Assembly: GCA_963780895.1 (NCBI GenBank)
Contig: CAWAEG010000003.1
Span: 62,001 to 126,000, forward strand
Source of the DNA: DASQFI01 sp963780895
Lineage (GTDB): Bacteria > Acidobacteriota > Vicinamibacteria > Vicinamibacterales > SCN-69-37
Direction: 5' to 3'
Length of the DNA: 64,000 bases
Below, piece after piece: positions 1-8,131 of this stretch. The notes below the pieces were generated by a model that worked only from the letters and a program-made list of their open reading frames with translations, was not told the DNA's origin and ran no database searches. Position 1 is the stretch's first letter. Each line of letters starts with the position of its first letter. A program made the position numbers and the translations under genes.

Positions 1-303
1 TTCCGCGCGAGCCGGCTGAGCAAAGGCAACCGCCTGTTTCCCGCTCAGGTCCAGATCTCGTCGACGAGCGTCACGCTCTTCCACCCCCAATGGGTTGGCA
101 AACGCGAAGAGTCGATCCACATGGCGCACGTCGCCTCGATCAAAATCGATACGAACATGATCTTTTCCGACGTCCTGATCGAGACGACAGGAGGACACCA
201 TCCGATCGTCTGCCATGGTCACATGAAGGGCGACGCGACCGAGATGAAGAAGCTGATCGAGCGGTACCAGACGGACTATTACAAGGGCGCGCCGAAAACC
301 TAA
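1..303 (+). CDS. C-terminal fragment of a PH-like domain protein (partial)
   Basis: The reading frame is open from the first base of the window and ends at a TAA at 301-303, so this is the 3' part of a gene that starts outside. About 100 residues are visible. The pattern (SSTSVTLFHPQWVGKREESI, then a run on an isoleucine/valine-rich strand and ending in a helix with EMKKLIERYQ) looks like the last strands and C-terminal helix of a bacterial PH-like fold. No signal peptide or membrane segment is visible in the part present. The stop codon is followed at once by a CTTCGAACTTCGAAC repeat. The fold assignment is by appearance only; the protein may equally be called hypothetical. Confidence 0.6.
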   Translation, partial: FRASRLSKGNRLFPAQVQISSTSVTLFHPQWVGKREESIHMAHVASIKIDTNMIFSDVLIETTGGHHPIVCHGHMKGDATEMKKLIERYQTDYYKGAPKT

Positions 304-318
304 CTTCGAACTTCGAAC
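304..318. repeat. Short TTCGAAC direct repeat after the stop codon
   Basis: Two tandem copies of CTTCGAA follow the TAA of the partial gene directly. The same heptamer recurs near 1851-1860 and in a mirrored array at 60131-60217, so it belongs to the wider family of intergenic short-unit arrays in this window. Confidence 0.6.
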
Positions 319-348
319 AGCGGAGGTCGCCTTCGGCGACATCTTCGT

Positions 349-1791
349 CTATTTTTTCTGGTTTGGAATGCGCACGGGCATATGCACCGTGCCGACGCGC
401 CCAAGCATCTTGCTCGACACGCCGACTCTCACGACCGCGGGGCCGGGCGGCAAGTCGACGACCTCACGAATGACGTAGCGGGTCTCCGCACCCGTGCTCG
501 CGACGTTCACCTGCAGCGTGCGACCTCGGGTGGCGAGCACGTGAGCGTCGTAGTCGATCGCCAGCATGCCGAATTCCAGCTCGTCCGTGACGCGCGCCGC
601 CCCGGGCTCGGCCGGGTAGATGACTTCCAGGGTGAGATCGGTCGCGACGCGGCCGCTAGTCGTCGGTGTCCCTGGGATGACGGATGCCCGCAGGTGCAGG
701 CCGTCCAACGGCAACGGCTCGGCCAGCGCGGTCGAGAGCATGATGGCGGCCGGATCGGCCGACGGATCCGCGACGTACCCTTTGCGCGCGCGCACGCGAA
801 GATCCGGCTTTGTCGGGCGTACGTCGATCGAGGGCTCGCTGTCACGGGGAGCCGATGGATCGCGGTAGTAGGTCATTACGTAGAAGTCGGCGTTGTCGGC
901 CAGGACCTGCCGGACGACGCTGCGGTAATCGGACCAGCGGCCAAAACCTCGTCCGCCCGATTCACGCGCGAACGATTCCTGCATATCGGCGGCGGCTCCC
1001 CCGACGTCGAATGCATCGAGCCCTAACGGATTGATGGCATAGACGGCGACGTTCGCCCGCCGGGCCGACTCCAGCGTCCGGCTGAACCCGTCGCGCAGCA
1101 TCTTCAGGGTGCCTCGTGTATCAACCCACGTCAGCTCAAACGGCGTCGCGGGACTGATGTAGACGACGACGCGGCGAACGTGCCGGGACCGTGCGAGCGA
1201 TTCGGTGACGTTTTCCAGGATGTCGAAATTCACGTCCTGACCGGGCCGCGCGGTAAAGCCCCATGGCGTTCCGACGCTCTGTCCGAGTTGTGCGACGGCC
1301 CGCGCCTGAAGCACCGGATCCGCGGTCAGATCGATGCTTGCTTCCGACGGTCCCGTCGTGACCAAGGCGACCTGGTCACTGGGCGACAGGCCCTGCAGCA
1401 ACCCGCTGACCAACTGTCGCGCTCTCGTCATGTTCGCCGGCCGAATATGCAGAGTGTCCACGACCAGCACGAACAGCCGGCGGTTCAACGGCTCGTCGTT
1501 CGTCACGAACGCCGAGGGCAACGCCGTGGGGTCGAGCGTCCGCGTCGCAGGCGAAATCGACACGGGCCGGAAAAAGGCGATCGTCTGCTGGCGTCCGTTC
1601 TCGAAAATGGAGAAATCGGCCTCGGTGAGTCCACTGACCGGCCGATCGCGGCGATCGGTGACCACGGCGTCGATCTGGACGAGCTCGACGCCGGCGCGAA
1701 ACACCGGCTGTCGTTGTTGAGCTGTGAGGAGGGCCGCGGCGCCACACGCCGCAGCTACGCCCGCGAGAAGTCGCACGCCTTGGAACGACAT
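349..1791 (-). CDS. VWFA-related (TIGR03436-type) exported protein, degenerate MIDAS
   Basis: The protein has about 480 residues with a signal peptide (MSFQGVRLLAG... ending at TAQQ). The start at 1791 is chosen because GGGAG lies 7 nt upstream, rather than the longer frame to 1818. After the signal comes the family's N-terminal beta domain (VELVQIDAVVTDRRDRPVSG, DFSIFENG), then a von Willebrand A-like domain. The expected MIDAS DxSxS is replaced by DTLHI in the segment LFVLVVDTLHIRPANM, so metal-dependent adhesion is doubtful. The C-terminal half (FYVMTYYR, VRARKGYVA) is typical of the family. It is the last gene of the leftward group headed by the gene at 5668. Function is unknown; exported or envelope-associated is likely. 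Confidence 0.85.
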   Translation of the reverse strand: MSFQGVRLLAGVAAACGAAALLTAQQRQPVFRAGVELVQIDAVVTDRRDRPVSGLTEADFSIFENGRQQTIAFFRPVSISPATRTLDPTALPSAFVTNDEPLNRRLFVLVVDTLHIRPANMTRARQLVSGLLQGLSPSDQVALVTTGPSEASIDLTADPVLQARAVAQLGQSVGTPWGFTARPGQDVNFDILENVTESLARSRHVRRVVVYISPATPFELTWVDTRGTLKMLRDGFSRTLESARRANVAVYAINPLGLDAFDVGGAAADMQESFARESGGRGFGRWSDYRSVVRQVLADNADFYVMTYYRDPSAPRDSEPSIDVRPTKPDLRVRARKGYVADPSADPAAIMLSTALAEPLPLDGLHLRASVIPGTPTTSGRVATDLTLEVIYPAEPGAARVTDELEFGMLAIDYDAHVLATRGRTLQVNVASTGAETRYVIREVVDLPPGPAVVRVGVSSKMLGRVGTVHMPVRIPNQKK

Positions 1792-1883
1792 CGCAAACTC
1801 CCGGGGCGCTGGCGGCACCAGTCTACCAGGCCGCTGAAAAACGCGGCCCGAACTTCGAACCCGCCTAGGTTCTTTTCAGGCCC

Positions 1884-2663
1884 TCAGACCCCCATCGCAT
1901 GAAATCCCGCGTCGACCATCAGCACCTCGGCGGTGACGCCGCGACCGGCCGGACTCAGGAGAAAAATCGCCGCGTCGGCCACGTCGCTGCCTTCCACCGT
2001 GCGCCGGAGCGGCGCGCGATCGCGATAGGTCTGCAGGATGCCTGAGAATCCCGAGATGCCCGACGCGGCCAGCGTTTTCACCGGACCGGCGGAGATGGCA
2101 TTGACGCGGATGTTGCGCGGGCCAAGCTCGGACGCAAGGTAACGGACGGTGGCCTCGAGCGCGGCCTTCGCGACTCCCATGACGTTGTAGTTGGTGAACA
2201 CGCGCTGGCTGCCCAGGTACGTGAGCGTGAGGATGCTCCCGCCGCCGTTCTTTTCCATCAGCGGCGCGGACCGCCGTGCGAGTGCGATGAGCGAGTACGC
2301 GCTGACGTCCAGCGCCTTGCGAAAGCCTTCGCGCGACGTTTCCGAAAAGGGACGCGAGAGATCGTCCCGCTCGGCGAACGCCGCGCCGTGCACGACGAAA
2401 TCGAGACGGCCGAACTGGCGCTCGATCCCGGCGAATACCGCATCGATCTGTTCATCGCTCGTGACGTCGCAGGGCAGGATGAGCGGATCGGTCAGCGCGG
2501 CTGTCAGTTCGCGCACGTTTTCTTCGAGGCGCTCACCCTGGTAGGTCACGGCCAGGCGCGCGCCTTCGGCCGCTGCGGCCTCTGCGATCGCCCACGCGAG
2601 CGAGCGCTTGTTGGCCACACCAACGATCAACCCGACCTTGCCGGAAAGGGCCGGAGACTGCAT
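1884..2663 (-). CDS. fabI: Enoyl-[acyl-carrier-protein] reductase (NADH)
   Basis: This 259-residue protein reduces the enoyl-ACP double bond in the last step of each fatty acid elongation cycle. It is a short-chain dehydrogenase-like fold with the FabI-specific nucleotide motif GVANKRSLAWAIA near residue 15, the FVVHGAAFA segment, and the catalytic Tyr-x6-Lys as YNVMGVAK. ISAGPVKTLAASGI matches the substrate-binding loop of FabI, including the sequence expected near the triclosan site. Length is normal for the family. The gene follows the zinc-ribbon-like gene by 12 nt on the same strand, so it is probably in the same leftward transcript. No strong ribosome binding site is seen. Confidence 0.95.
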   Translation of the reverse strand: MQSPALSGKVGLIVGVANKRSLAWAIAEAAAAEGARLAVTYQGERLEENVRELTAALTDPLILPCDVTSDEQIDAVFAGIERQFGRLDFVVHGAAFAERDDLSRPFSETSREGFRKALDVSAYSLIALARRSAPLMEKNGGGSILTLTYLGSQRVFTNYNVMGVAKAALEATVRYLASELGPRNIRVNAISAGPVKTLAASGISGFSGILQTYRDRAPLRRTVEGSDVADAAIFLLSPAGRGVTAEVLMVDAGFHAMGV

Positions 2664-2675
2664 GACGATGGGACG

Positions 2676-3416
2676 TCAGCGCGAGCGCTTGTTCTTGGGG
2701 CCGGGCCGCCGGCCGGAGCGTCCGCCGGATTCGTGTCGATTCTGGTTGGGGCCGTTGCCGTGGCCCTGTCCCTGCCCGTGGTCCGGACGGCCGTGACGGA
2801 AGCCATTGTTCTGTCGCTGATTCCCGTTGGCCTGCCAGCCCTGGCGGAACGCGTGCGCGCCACGGGTGCGGCGCTGGTGCATCGTGAACTCGGGAATGGG
2901 GCGCGGCGCGGGCGGTTCGCCCTCGGTGCGTGGCAGCGTCGCGCGGATCAGCGGGCGATGGGCGGCCCAGACGTCGTCTGGAGGGTCTGGAGGGTCTGGC
3001 GGGTCTGGCCGGTCGTCCGGTTGCGCCGGCTCCGGTTCGGGATCCGACCCGTTGCGCTGGCCCGCCCGGCCGTCGTCGCCGGAATGGTGGCTCACGGCCT
3101 GATCATCGGATCGATTGCGAACGGCCGCCAGCACCGGCGGGAGACTGACGTTTTCGTCGGTCTTCGCGGATGGCGGAACCAGCTGCGCTGGCGCGGCCTC
3201 GGCCAGAACCTGGTCGTAGAGCGCGGCCGGCGCGTCGGATTTCTTCCGGCGCGGCATCTTGGCCCCTTTGTAAATGTGGTCGGCGTCGCAGGTGGTGCAT
3301 CGGGTCTGCCGGATGGCTTCGCGGACCAGCGCGACAATGGCGTGATTGGTGATACGTCGCTCTCGGGGACAGTAGTCGTCCACAATGTCGCCGAGACGCA
3401 GCGGGCGCTGCTCCAT
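2676..3416 (-). CDS. Zinc-ribbon-like N-terminal protein with low-complexity tail
   Basis: 246 residues. The first 45 contain cysteines at CPRERR and CTTCDADH that could form a zinc ribbon. The remainder is disordered: acidic and proline repeats (PDPPDPPDPPDD) and a C-terminal tail rich in His, Gly, Asn and Arg ending GPKNKRSR, which could bind nucleic acid. The start ATG directly follows the TGA of the S41 peptidase gene with no gap, so translation is likely coupled. No signal peptide or membrane segment. I do not recognise a named family; similar proteins with a CxxC N-terminus and basic tail occur in Acidobacteriota, but that is recollection and not shown here. Confidence 0.75.
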   Translation of the reverse strand: MEQRPLRLGDIVDDYCPRERRITNHAIVALVREAIRQTRCTTCDADHIYKGAKMPRRKKSDAPAALYDQVLAEAAPAQLVPPSAKTDENVSLPPVLAAVRNRSDDQAVSHHSGDDGRAGQRNGSDPEPEPAQPDDRPDPPDPPDPPDDVWAAHRPLIRATLPRTEGEPPAPRPIPEFTMHQRRTRGAHAFRQGWQANGNQRQNNGFRHGRPDHGQGQGHGNGPNQNRHESGGRSGRRPGPKNKRSR

Positions 3417-4895
3417 TCAGTACTCCCGACGGGACTTCATTTCCGGTTCGCTCTCTGCGCCCGTTTCGGCTGATCTCAGCCGGATTACAGTTTCGGGCGC
3501 GGCCAGTTCCTGGGTCAGATGCGCTCTTCTGACGCGGGTGGAATTGCGGACGTGCAGGTCACTGGAGGATAGCAACAAGGGCGGCCGGAGGGCAAGAGGG
3601 GCCTTGTCCATCCAGGCCAGCGCGGCGTCGAGCGTCGCGTCGCGGCCCGCCGACAGCCCGGCGATCGACAGCGGCACGATTTCGTCCGGAATCACGCCCT
3701 GGCCTTCGAGCCGCTGCCCGGTGGACGTCACGAAGTCACCGAGGACGTACATCAACACGTCGCCGCTGGGCAGACGCCGTGTCATGGCCGGGAGAGCCTG
3801 CCCCATCGTCTGCCGGCCGAACACACGCACCCGCCCGAGGCTCTGCAGCCCGCCGGCGAAACATTCGGTGGTGCTCGCCGAAAGCTCGTCGACCAGGATG
3901 GCGACCGGTCCGGCAAACGGCTGCACGCTCCGGCCGTCGGCCGTGGCCAGCCTCGGATTCACGTTGAAGACAAGCGGCATGTCGCGGGTTTGCATCGTGC
4001 CAAGGAGCTTCTTCTCCTTGATCAGATGACCGGCAACCCCGATCATCATCCCCGCGAGTCCGCCCGCGTTACCGCGCAGGTCGATTACCAGACCGTCGGC
4101 CGTCCTGAACTTGTCCACGGCCTGCGCGAACGGCGCGTCCACCGCGGGCATCCAGATGTTGAACCCGATGAGACCCACTCTGCGTTTGCGCGGCGTCATC
4201 AGCTCCGTGGATTCCACCCGAACCTGCAGCGGCGGCAAATTGCCGAAGGCGACCGTCTGACCGGCCTCCTCCGACCGGGTGACCCGGACTTCGCGCTCAC
4301 GTCCGTCGTGGCTGCGCACGCGCACCACGGCGGTCGACCCCGTCGCGCCGTGAAGGTCGCGGTACGCACGCCGCCAGATCTCGAACGCCCGGCCGCGCGC
4401 GTCTGGCGGCGGGGCGGCTCCGGTCTTCACCCACTCCGCAGCCGTGTGGCCGTCAACGGCCAGCAGGACGTCGCCTGCCCGAAGGCCCGCCCGCTCGGCC
4501 GGAGACTTCGGCGTGACCTGGGTGATGACGACATCGGGCTCGGCGACGCGAAGATCGACGGCGACCGCGGCCGGCCCGGGCAGCGTGTCTTCGGTCGATG
4601 TCGCGCTCATCAGCACGAAATGCGACTGCTTCAGGCGGCCGAGCATCTCCCGGATGAGCTGCCGGATCTCGTCTGCGGACGTCGCGGCCTCGGCCTTCGG
4701 ACGAAGCTCGGCGCGGACCACTTTCCAGTCGAGCCCGCCAAACTTCGGGTCGTAGTAGGTGTCGTTGATCGTCTGCCAGGCTTCGTCGAAGCTGGCGAGC
4801 GAGGCAGCCAGCGCCGGCGACGAGGCGCGCCCCTGGCCGGGCGCGAGCATCGCCGGAGCGAGCAGCCCCAGCAGTAGAACGAATCCGGCAATCAC
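3417..4895 (-). CDS. S41 family (C-terminal processing) peptidase-like protein with PDZ domain
   Basis: 492 residues with an N-terminal signal peptide (MIAGFVLLLGLLAPAM). A helical N-terminal region (FDEAWQTINDTYYDP) precedes a PDZ domain (GLRAGDVLLAVDG) and the S41 core: VGLIGFNIW, GLVIDLRGNAGG and DELSASTTE with the candidate catalytic serine. The lysine expected about 25 residues later in a GKG context is a glutamine here (RQTMGQAL), so the canonical Ser-Lys dyad looks altered. Some S41 subfamilies use other residues, so activity cannot be excluded. The start overlaps the stop of the upstream gene by ATGA, indicating translational coupling. Likely periplasmic. Confidence 0.88.
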   Translation of the reverse strand: MIAGFVLLLGLLAPAMLAPGQGRASSPALAASLASFDEAWQTINDTYYDPKFGGLDWKVVRAELRPKAEAATSADEIRQLIREMLGRLKQSHFVLMSATSTEDTLPGPAAVAVDLRVAEPDVVITQVTPKSPAERAGLRAGDVLLAVDGHTAAEWVKTGAAPPPDARGRAFEIWRRAYRDLHGATGSTAVVRVRSHDGREREVRVTRSEEAGQTVAFGNLPPLQVRVESTELMTPRKRRVGLIGFNIWMPAVDAPFAQAVDKFRTADGLVIDLRGNAGGLAGMMIGVAGHLIKEKKLLGTMQTRDMPLVFNVNPRLATADGRSVQPFAGPVAILVDELSASTTECFAGGLQSLGRVRVFGRQTMGQALPAMTRRLPSGDVLMYVLGDFVTSTGQRLEGQGVIPDEIVPLSIAGLSAGRDATLDAALAWMDKAPLALRPPLLLSSSDLHVRNSTRVRRAHLTQELAAPETVIRLRSAETGAESEPEMKSRREY

Positions 4896-5668
4896 TTGAT
4901 CAGGGCTTTGATCGCGGGCGGCAGATCGAACGCGTCGGCAGGGACGTTGTCGAACTCGTACGTGTTGACGTTGACGATCTGCTCGATGCCCATCAGTTTC
5001 TGGGTCAGGCTCGCGGGCAGCATCAGCGCGCCATATTTCCGGTAGTCGCGCAGGACGCTGATCACCGGCACCGGCCCCTGCGGGGTCGCGCGCGTCGATT
5101 CGCTCCCGATCTGAAACCCCGTATTGACGTCGAAGTACTCGATGCGCTCGTTCTTGGACTTGAGCACCAGCTTCACTTTGTAGGCCTGCTGCCCTTCGAA
5201 TGTGACCCGGCCGACCGTCGTCGCTTCGGCAATAAAGTCCGAGCCGTACAGCGCGCCGTCGAACCAGGCGTCGTCGGCGGTTTCGGACAGCTCTTTGTCC
5301 GTGAGCACTGCGGGGCCCTGCATGGGATCCGTGCGCCAGCCGACTTTGCCGTCGTACCCGGATTCGATCTCGCCGATGGCGCCCACCGAGACCTTCGTGC
5401 GTTGCTTGTTCGGCCGCGCGGCCATCATCACGAAGTCCCCGGAAATCTGCTGCGCCGGCATCTCGAAGCGTCCGCTCGCGCGGATGGACTTCACGGCCTT
5501 GTAGGGCGCCTCGCCGCCGATGGCTTTCACGTGTTTCGCCAGGATCTCGCGTCCGGACGGCAGTGGAGGATCCTGTGTCGCGGGCAGCGAGGCTGTCTGT
5601 GCAAAAACGAGCAGGGCGACCGCCGCCGGAACGATTCGAACCAAACCGAGGTCAGAACGTCTGAACAT
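4892..5668 (-). CDS. Outer-membrane-lipoprotein-sorting-like exported protein (LolA/LolB-like fold)
   Basis: 258 residues. The start at 5668 has a strong GAGGAG about 9 nt upstream; longer versions of this frame read antisense through the neighbouring propeller gene and are rejected. A signal peptide (VPAAVALLVFAQTASLPA) is followed by EILAKHVKAIGG, SIRASGRFEM and a succession of amphipathic strands (YDGKVGWR, AYKVKLVLKSK, IEYFDVNTGFQIG), the pattern seen in acidobacterial proteins annotated as lipoprotein-sorting or DUF4292-like. It heads the leftward group with the S41 peptidase (ATGA overlap). The fold suggests binding of a lipid or lipoprotein in the periplasm; this is inference. Confidence 0.85.
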   Translation of the reverse strand: MFRRSDLGLVRIVPAAVALLVFAQTASLPATQDPPLPSGREILAKHVKAIGGEAPYKAVKSIRASGRFEMPAQQISGDFVMMAARPNKQRTKVSVGAIGEIESGYDGKVGWRTDPMQGPAVLTDKELSETADDAWFDGALYGSDFIAEATTVGRVTFEGQQAYKVKLVLKSKNERIEYFDVNTGFQIGSESTRATPQGPVPVISVLRDYRKYGALMLPASLTQKLMGIEQIVNVNTYEFDNVPADAFDLPPAIKALIK

Positions 5669-5752
5669 CTGGCAACTCCTCACACCGATAATAGTTCCAG
5701 TCACCGCCTCGTCGCGCAAGCGTGCGCACCGGGACGCCGGGACGGAGGGTTC

Positions 5753-7060
5753 ATGCGCGCACGGTTGTTCGGCGGTTCGTGGGTGGCGGGCTTCACATTC
5801 GTCTTGCTCGCCTCGTCGGGTCGCGGCATCCAGGCGGACCCGCCGGGCGGCAACTGGCCTCAGTGGCGGGGGCCCCAACGGGACGGTGTGTCGGCCGAAA
5901 CGGGCCTGCTCGCGAGCTGGCCGGCCGGCGGACCCCAAAAGCTGTATTCGGCTTCCGGCCTCGGCCGCGGCTTCTCGAGCGTCGGGGTCACCGGCGGCCG
6001 CATCTTCACGATGGGCGATCGAGCGGACGGCCAATACGTCATCGCGCTCGACGAGGAGACCGGCAAGCAGGTCTGGGCCGCGCGCATTGGCGGTGTCCAT
6101 GACGATCCGGACGGCTACGGCGGACCGCGCGGCACGCCCACCGTCGACGGCGCCTCGCTCTATGCGGTCGGCACCGACGGCATCCTGGTGTGCCTCGATT
6201 CGGCGACCGGGAAGGAACGATGGCGCAAGAATCTCGAACGTGATTTCGCCGGCCGGATGATGAGCCAATGGCGCTGGGCCGAGTCGCCGCTCGTCGACCT
6301 TGACCGCGTCGTCGTCACACCCGGCGGCGCGCGTGCAGGCATGGTGGCGCTCGAGAAAGCGACCGGCAAGGAGATCTGGCGCGCAACGATTCCACGGATT
6401 GGACCGCAGGGCGCGGATGGCGCGGGCTACTCGTCGATCGTCATTTCGAACGGCGGCGGCGTGAAGCAGTACGTCCAGCTCATGGGCCGGGGCATCGTCG
6501 GCGTCCGCGCGGCGGACGGAGCGTATCTCTGGGGCCACAACGCGGTCGCGAACGACATCGCGAACATCTCGACGCCGGTCGTCAGGGACAACTTCGTCTT
6601 TGCCTCCACGGGCTATGGCACCGGCTCCGTGATGCTCGAGCTCTCGCCCGCCGGCGGCGGGCGCGTGACGGCGACGCAGAAGTACTTCCTCGACAGCGGC
6701 GTGTTCCAGAGTCACCACGGCGGCTTCGTCCTCGTCGGCAACCACATCTACGGCGGGCACGGACACAATGCCGGCGTGCCGACCTGTCTCGAGCTCACGA
6801 CCGGCAAGTCGGTCTGGGCGCGAGCGCGCAATTCAGGCTCCGGCTCGGCGGCCGTCATCTTCGCCGATGGTCACCTCTATTTCCGTTACCAGAATGGCAT
6901 CGTGCTGCTCGTAGAGGCGACGCCGGCGGGTTACCGCGAAAAGGGGTCGCTCCAGATACCGAACCCCTACACGGTGAGCTGGCCGCACCCGGTGGTCGCG
7001 GCGGGCCGGCTCTATCTTCGGGAGCAGGATGCCCTGCACGTGTACGACGTCCGGAGGTAA
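5753..7060 (+). CDS. PQQ-type beta-propeller repeat protein, exported
   Basis: 435 residues beginning with an ATG preceded by GGAGGG. A signal peptide (RLFGGSWVAGFTFVLLASS) precedes NWPQWRGPQRDGVS, the hallmark opening of acidobacterial and planctomycete PQQ-like propellers. Repeated blades contain the tryptophan-docking pattern, for example YVIALDEETGKQVWAARIG, LVCLDSATGKERWRKNL and MVALEKATGKEIWRATI. No dehydrogenase cofactor-site motif is obvious, so a scaffold or binding role similar to BamB is as likely as an enzyme. It is divergent from the gene starting at 5668, with about 84 nt between the starts. Confidence 0.9.
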   Translation: MRARLFGGSWVAGFTFVLLASSGRGIQADPPGGNWPQWRGPQRDGVSAETGLLASWPAGGPQKLYSASGLGRGFSSVGVTGGRIFTMGDRADGQYVIALDEETGKQVWAARIGGVHDDPDGYGGPRGTPTVDGASLYAVGTDGILVCLDSATGKERWRKNLERDFAGRMMSQWRWAESPLVDLDRVVVTPGGARAGMVALEKATGKEIWRATIPRIGPQGADGAGYSSIVISNGGGVKQYVQLMGRGIVGVRAADGAYLWGHNAVANDIANISTPVVRDNFVFASTGYGTGSVMLELSPAGGGRVTATQKYFLDSGVFQSHHGGFVLVGNHIYGGHGHNAGVPTCLELTTGKSVWARARNSGSGSAAVIFADGHLYFRYQNGIVLLVEATPAGYREKGSLQIPNPYTVSWPHPVVAAGRLYLREQDALHVYDVRR

Positions 7061-7069
7061 GCTAGGACC

Positions 7070-7291
7070 TTGCTCAAGGGCACGCGCCAGGCGGTCGTCC
7101 AAAAGGTTCAACCGATCTCGATCCACGGTCAGATGTCGCTCGACGTGTTCTATTTCGACCCCGAAGATCCCGAACAGGAGCTGCGGCACGCGCGCGTCGG
7201 CGCCGAATCGGCTCCGCGCACCCTCGAGAAGGGCGACACGGTCACCATGCATTTCGTGATGGGGATGGTGTCCGAGATTACAAAGAGCTAA
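7070..7291 (+). CDS. Small conserved-looking hypothetical protein
   Basis: 73 residues starting with TTG 9 nt after the propeller stop; GGAGG of the preceding gene's end lies about 12 nt upstream. The sequence (ISIHGQMSLDVFYFDPEDPE, then ARVGAESAPRTLEKGDTVTMHFVMG) is soluble, strand-rich and has no signal peptide. Codon usage matches the neighbours and the gene is close enough to be co-transcribed with the propeller. No family is recognised. Confidence 0.55.
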   Translation: MLKGTRQAVVQKVQPISIHGQMSLDVFYFDPEDPEQELRHARVGAESAPRTLEKGDTVTMHFVMGMVSEITKS

Positions 7292-7298
7292 GAGCAGG

Positions 7299-7376
7299 CC
7301 TGAAGTGCGCGTGTCGGTACGCCGCGCGTCGGTTCGGCGGGTCCCTGGAACCTGATTCCCGCCATCTTCTTGTCGT
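7299..7376. repeat. Half copy of the GTCGGTAC element
   Basis: The sequence CTGAAGTGCGCGTGTCGGTA followed by GGAACCTG and GCCATCTTCTTG matches the left arm and loop of the 28-nt-unit palindromic array at 18733-18986. The mirrored right arm is missing here, so this looks like a truncated copy. Confidence 0.7.
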
Positions 7377-7411
7377 TACTCTCTACCGACTTTCGGCGGC
7401 TAGCGATACAG

Positions 7412-7537
7412 CGTTTTCGAGTAGCGTGTAGCAGGCTGCAGGCCGAATTTGCCGCAGCGCGCCTGACGGGCTGCTCAGCGGAAGGCGCGCGAGCGTGCGG
7501 CTGAGGCCAGCAGCGTGCTACACGCTACTCGAAAACG
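7412..7537. repeat. MITE-like palindromic repeat, copy 1
   Basis: The ends are inverted: CGTTTTCGAGTAGCGTGTAG at the left and its complement at the right (ending CTCGAAAACG), 22 bp perfect, with further imperfect pairing inward (GGCTGCAGGCC with GGCCAGCAGCG, CGCGCCT with AGGCGCG). The whole 126 bp can fold as one long hairpin. A second copy in the opposite orientation lies at 51408-51534. It has no coding capacity. Lies between a small plus-strand gene and the leftward lipoprotein gene. Confidence 0.85.
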
Positions 7538-7567
7538 TTCTAGCGCCGCCGGACGTCTTTGGCCGAG

Positions 7568-8131
7568 TCACTGCTTTCTGAAAACCGCATCCAGTCCGAA
7601 CGCCGGATCGGCCGGGGTGCGCGCGGCGAGCCACGCCTGCAGTTCTGCCTGCGTGGCGGCGAGCAGGATCTGATCGCGTTCGCCCCTCGTCGGCTTGAGC
7701 GACGCCGGCAGCGTCTTGTCGGCGAGCGCGCGCACGAACCAGTCGAACGAGAGCGGCGTGACGGTCACGTCGCGCGGATCGGCGCCGACGGTCACACGGA
7801 CGAGCGTGTGCGCCGGGACGACGAACGAGCCGAAGTCTTTCCCGCGAATCGGCGCCAGATCGAGATACGTGACGTTCCCCTGTTTGAACAGATATCCCGT
7901 GAGCAATCCCGTTTCGGTCGGGTGGACGTACTGGATGCGATACGACCGCCAGTCGCTTTTCTCGACCGTGACCGTCACGTTGTCGTCGGCGTCGCGCCAG
8001 CTGCCGAGCAGGCGTTCGTCGAAGGCGATCGACGGCTCGTCGTAGAACCGATCCAGTCCGAGGACGAGGCATCCTGGCGCGGCCAGGACGACGGCGAGCA
8101 GCACGAGCCCGAGTGTGAACGTCCGTCTCAC
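7568..8131 (-). CDS. Probable small lipoprotein of unknown function
   Basis: 187 residues starting with GTG at 8131, which overlaps the TGA of the MFS gene by GTGA; a longer frame upstream is rejected because it lies inside the MFS gene. N-terminus RRTFTLGLVLLAVVLAAPGC is a hydrophobic signal ending in a cysteine, a weak but plausible lipobox. The mature part contains LLGSWRDADDNVTVTVEKSD, suggesting a small beta-barrel similar in outline to lipocalin-like proteins, and a helical C-terminus (TQAELQAWLAARTP). Translational coupling to the transporter suggests a shared role with the hydantoinase operon. No family is recognised. Confidence 0.75.
   Translation of the reverse strand: MRRTFTLGLVLLAVVLAAPGCLVLGLDRFYDEPSIAFDERLLGSWRDADDNVTVTVEKSDWRSYRIQYVHPTETGLLTGYLFKQGNVTYLDLAPIRGKDFGSFVVPAHTLVRVTVGADPRDVTVTPLSFDWFVRALADKTLPASLKPTRGERDQILLAATQAELQAWLAARTPADPAFGLDAVFRKQ

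Noticed and set aside
90..473. 127-codon plus-strand frame at the window start
   Set aside because: Arg-rich shadow of the PH-like gene and the VWFA gene; no conserved features.
2980..3016. Tandem GGGTCTGGA repeat
   Set aside because: It lies inside a coding sequence and simply encodes the PDPPDPP repeat of the zinc-ribbon-like protein.
5669..6766. Long minus-strand reading frame upstream of the lipoprotein-sorting-like gene
   Set aside because: It is antisense to the PQQ propeller and has Arg/Ala-rich, non-conserved translation; the ATG at 5668 has a strong ribosome binding site.
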